Shown piece by piece: positions 55,565 through 64,000 of a stretch of DNA of 64,000 nt (positions are counted from its first letter, which is position 1; each line of letters opens with the position of its first letter). The stretch spans positions 124,001 to 188,000 of the forward strand of contig NZ_JAKRFN010000009.1 in assembly GCF_022348085.1 (NCBI RefSeq). The letters are read 5' to 3'. Made by a program: the position numbers and the translations under genes. Under the pieces are notes generated by a model. The model ran no database searches. It saw only the letters and a list, made by a program, of their open reading frames with translations, and had not been told where the DNA came from. Origin of the DNA: Mycobacterium sp. PSTR-4-N (GTDB lineage: Bacteria; Actinomycetota; Actinomycetes; Mycobacteriales; Mycobacteriaceae).

Positions 55565-64000
<8,436 letters not shown>

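Overview
The window looks like chromosome of a fast-growing mycobacterium (Mycolicibacterium-type). The reasons are uniformly high GC over most of its length, a WS/DGAT-type acyltransferase, an MpaB/DUF2236 protein, a PonA2-like penicillin-binding protein with a PASTA tail, a mycobacterial-style PknD/E/H kinase, and dense operons with 4-base ATGA/GTGA overlaps. The genus is inferred from gene content; no rRNA or tRNA was found to confirm it.

Layout. (1) 1-8551: a truncated acyltransferase gene, then a catabolic/regulatory block (MBL hydrolase, SDR, nitroreductase, NmrA-like protein, large LuxR regulator, ECF sigma factor, cupin). (2) 8632-14190: a transmembrane Ser/Thr kinase, an MHS-family transporter, a TenA-like protein, two paralogous DUF-type proteins, a tiny membrane protein and an orphan NarL-type response regulator. 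(3) 14194-20468: a MetNIQ-like importer operon ending in an N5-(carboxyethyl)ornithine synthase-like gene. A second MetQ-like protein is encoded divergently and is translationally coupled to an FMN-dependent monooxygenase, which suggests uptake and oxidation of an organosulfur or similar compound. (4) 20482-23793: a serine hydrolase, an MpaB-like protein, and a decayed AbiEi/AbiEii-like pair whose nucleotidyltransferase gene is frameshifted and probably truncated. (5) 23743-40719: a large pentose/galactose utilisation locus. On the minus strand it has a YtfQ/R/T/YjfF-type furanose importer, a LacI regulator, araB, araD, araA and a zinc polyol dehydrogenase. On the plus strand it has a ChvE/GguA/GguB-type importer, a small protein, galT and galK. 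Three copies of a LacI-type operator lie in the divergent promoter region at 34339-34454. (6) 40809-45290: a membrane protein, a DHA2-type transporter, and a ponA2-like gene broken by one frameshift. (7) 45524-64000: an accessory island with lower GC at its left side. It holds a macro-domain gene with a partner of unknown function, a gene relic, small hypothetical genes, a DUF262/HNH (GmrSD/BrxU-like) nuclease gene, and then a BREX type 2 (Pgl) phage-defence operon: pglW, pglX, pglY and the first part of pglZ, which runs off the window.

How it fits together. The strongest special feature is the defence island. PglX should methylate host DNA; PglW, PglY and PglZ supply kinase, ATPase and phosphatase-like functions of BREX-2; and the DUF262/HNH protein beside them may add a complementary nuclease. 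The best candidate for something undescribed is the macro-domain protein (with an extra C-terminal domain) encoded directly against an unrecognised 237-residue protein at 45737-47428.
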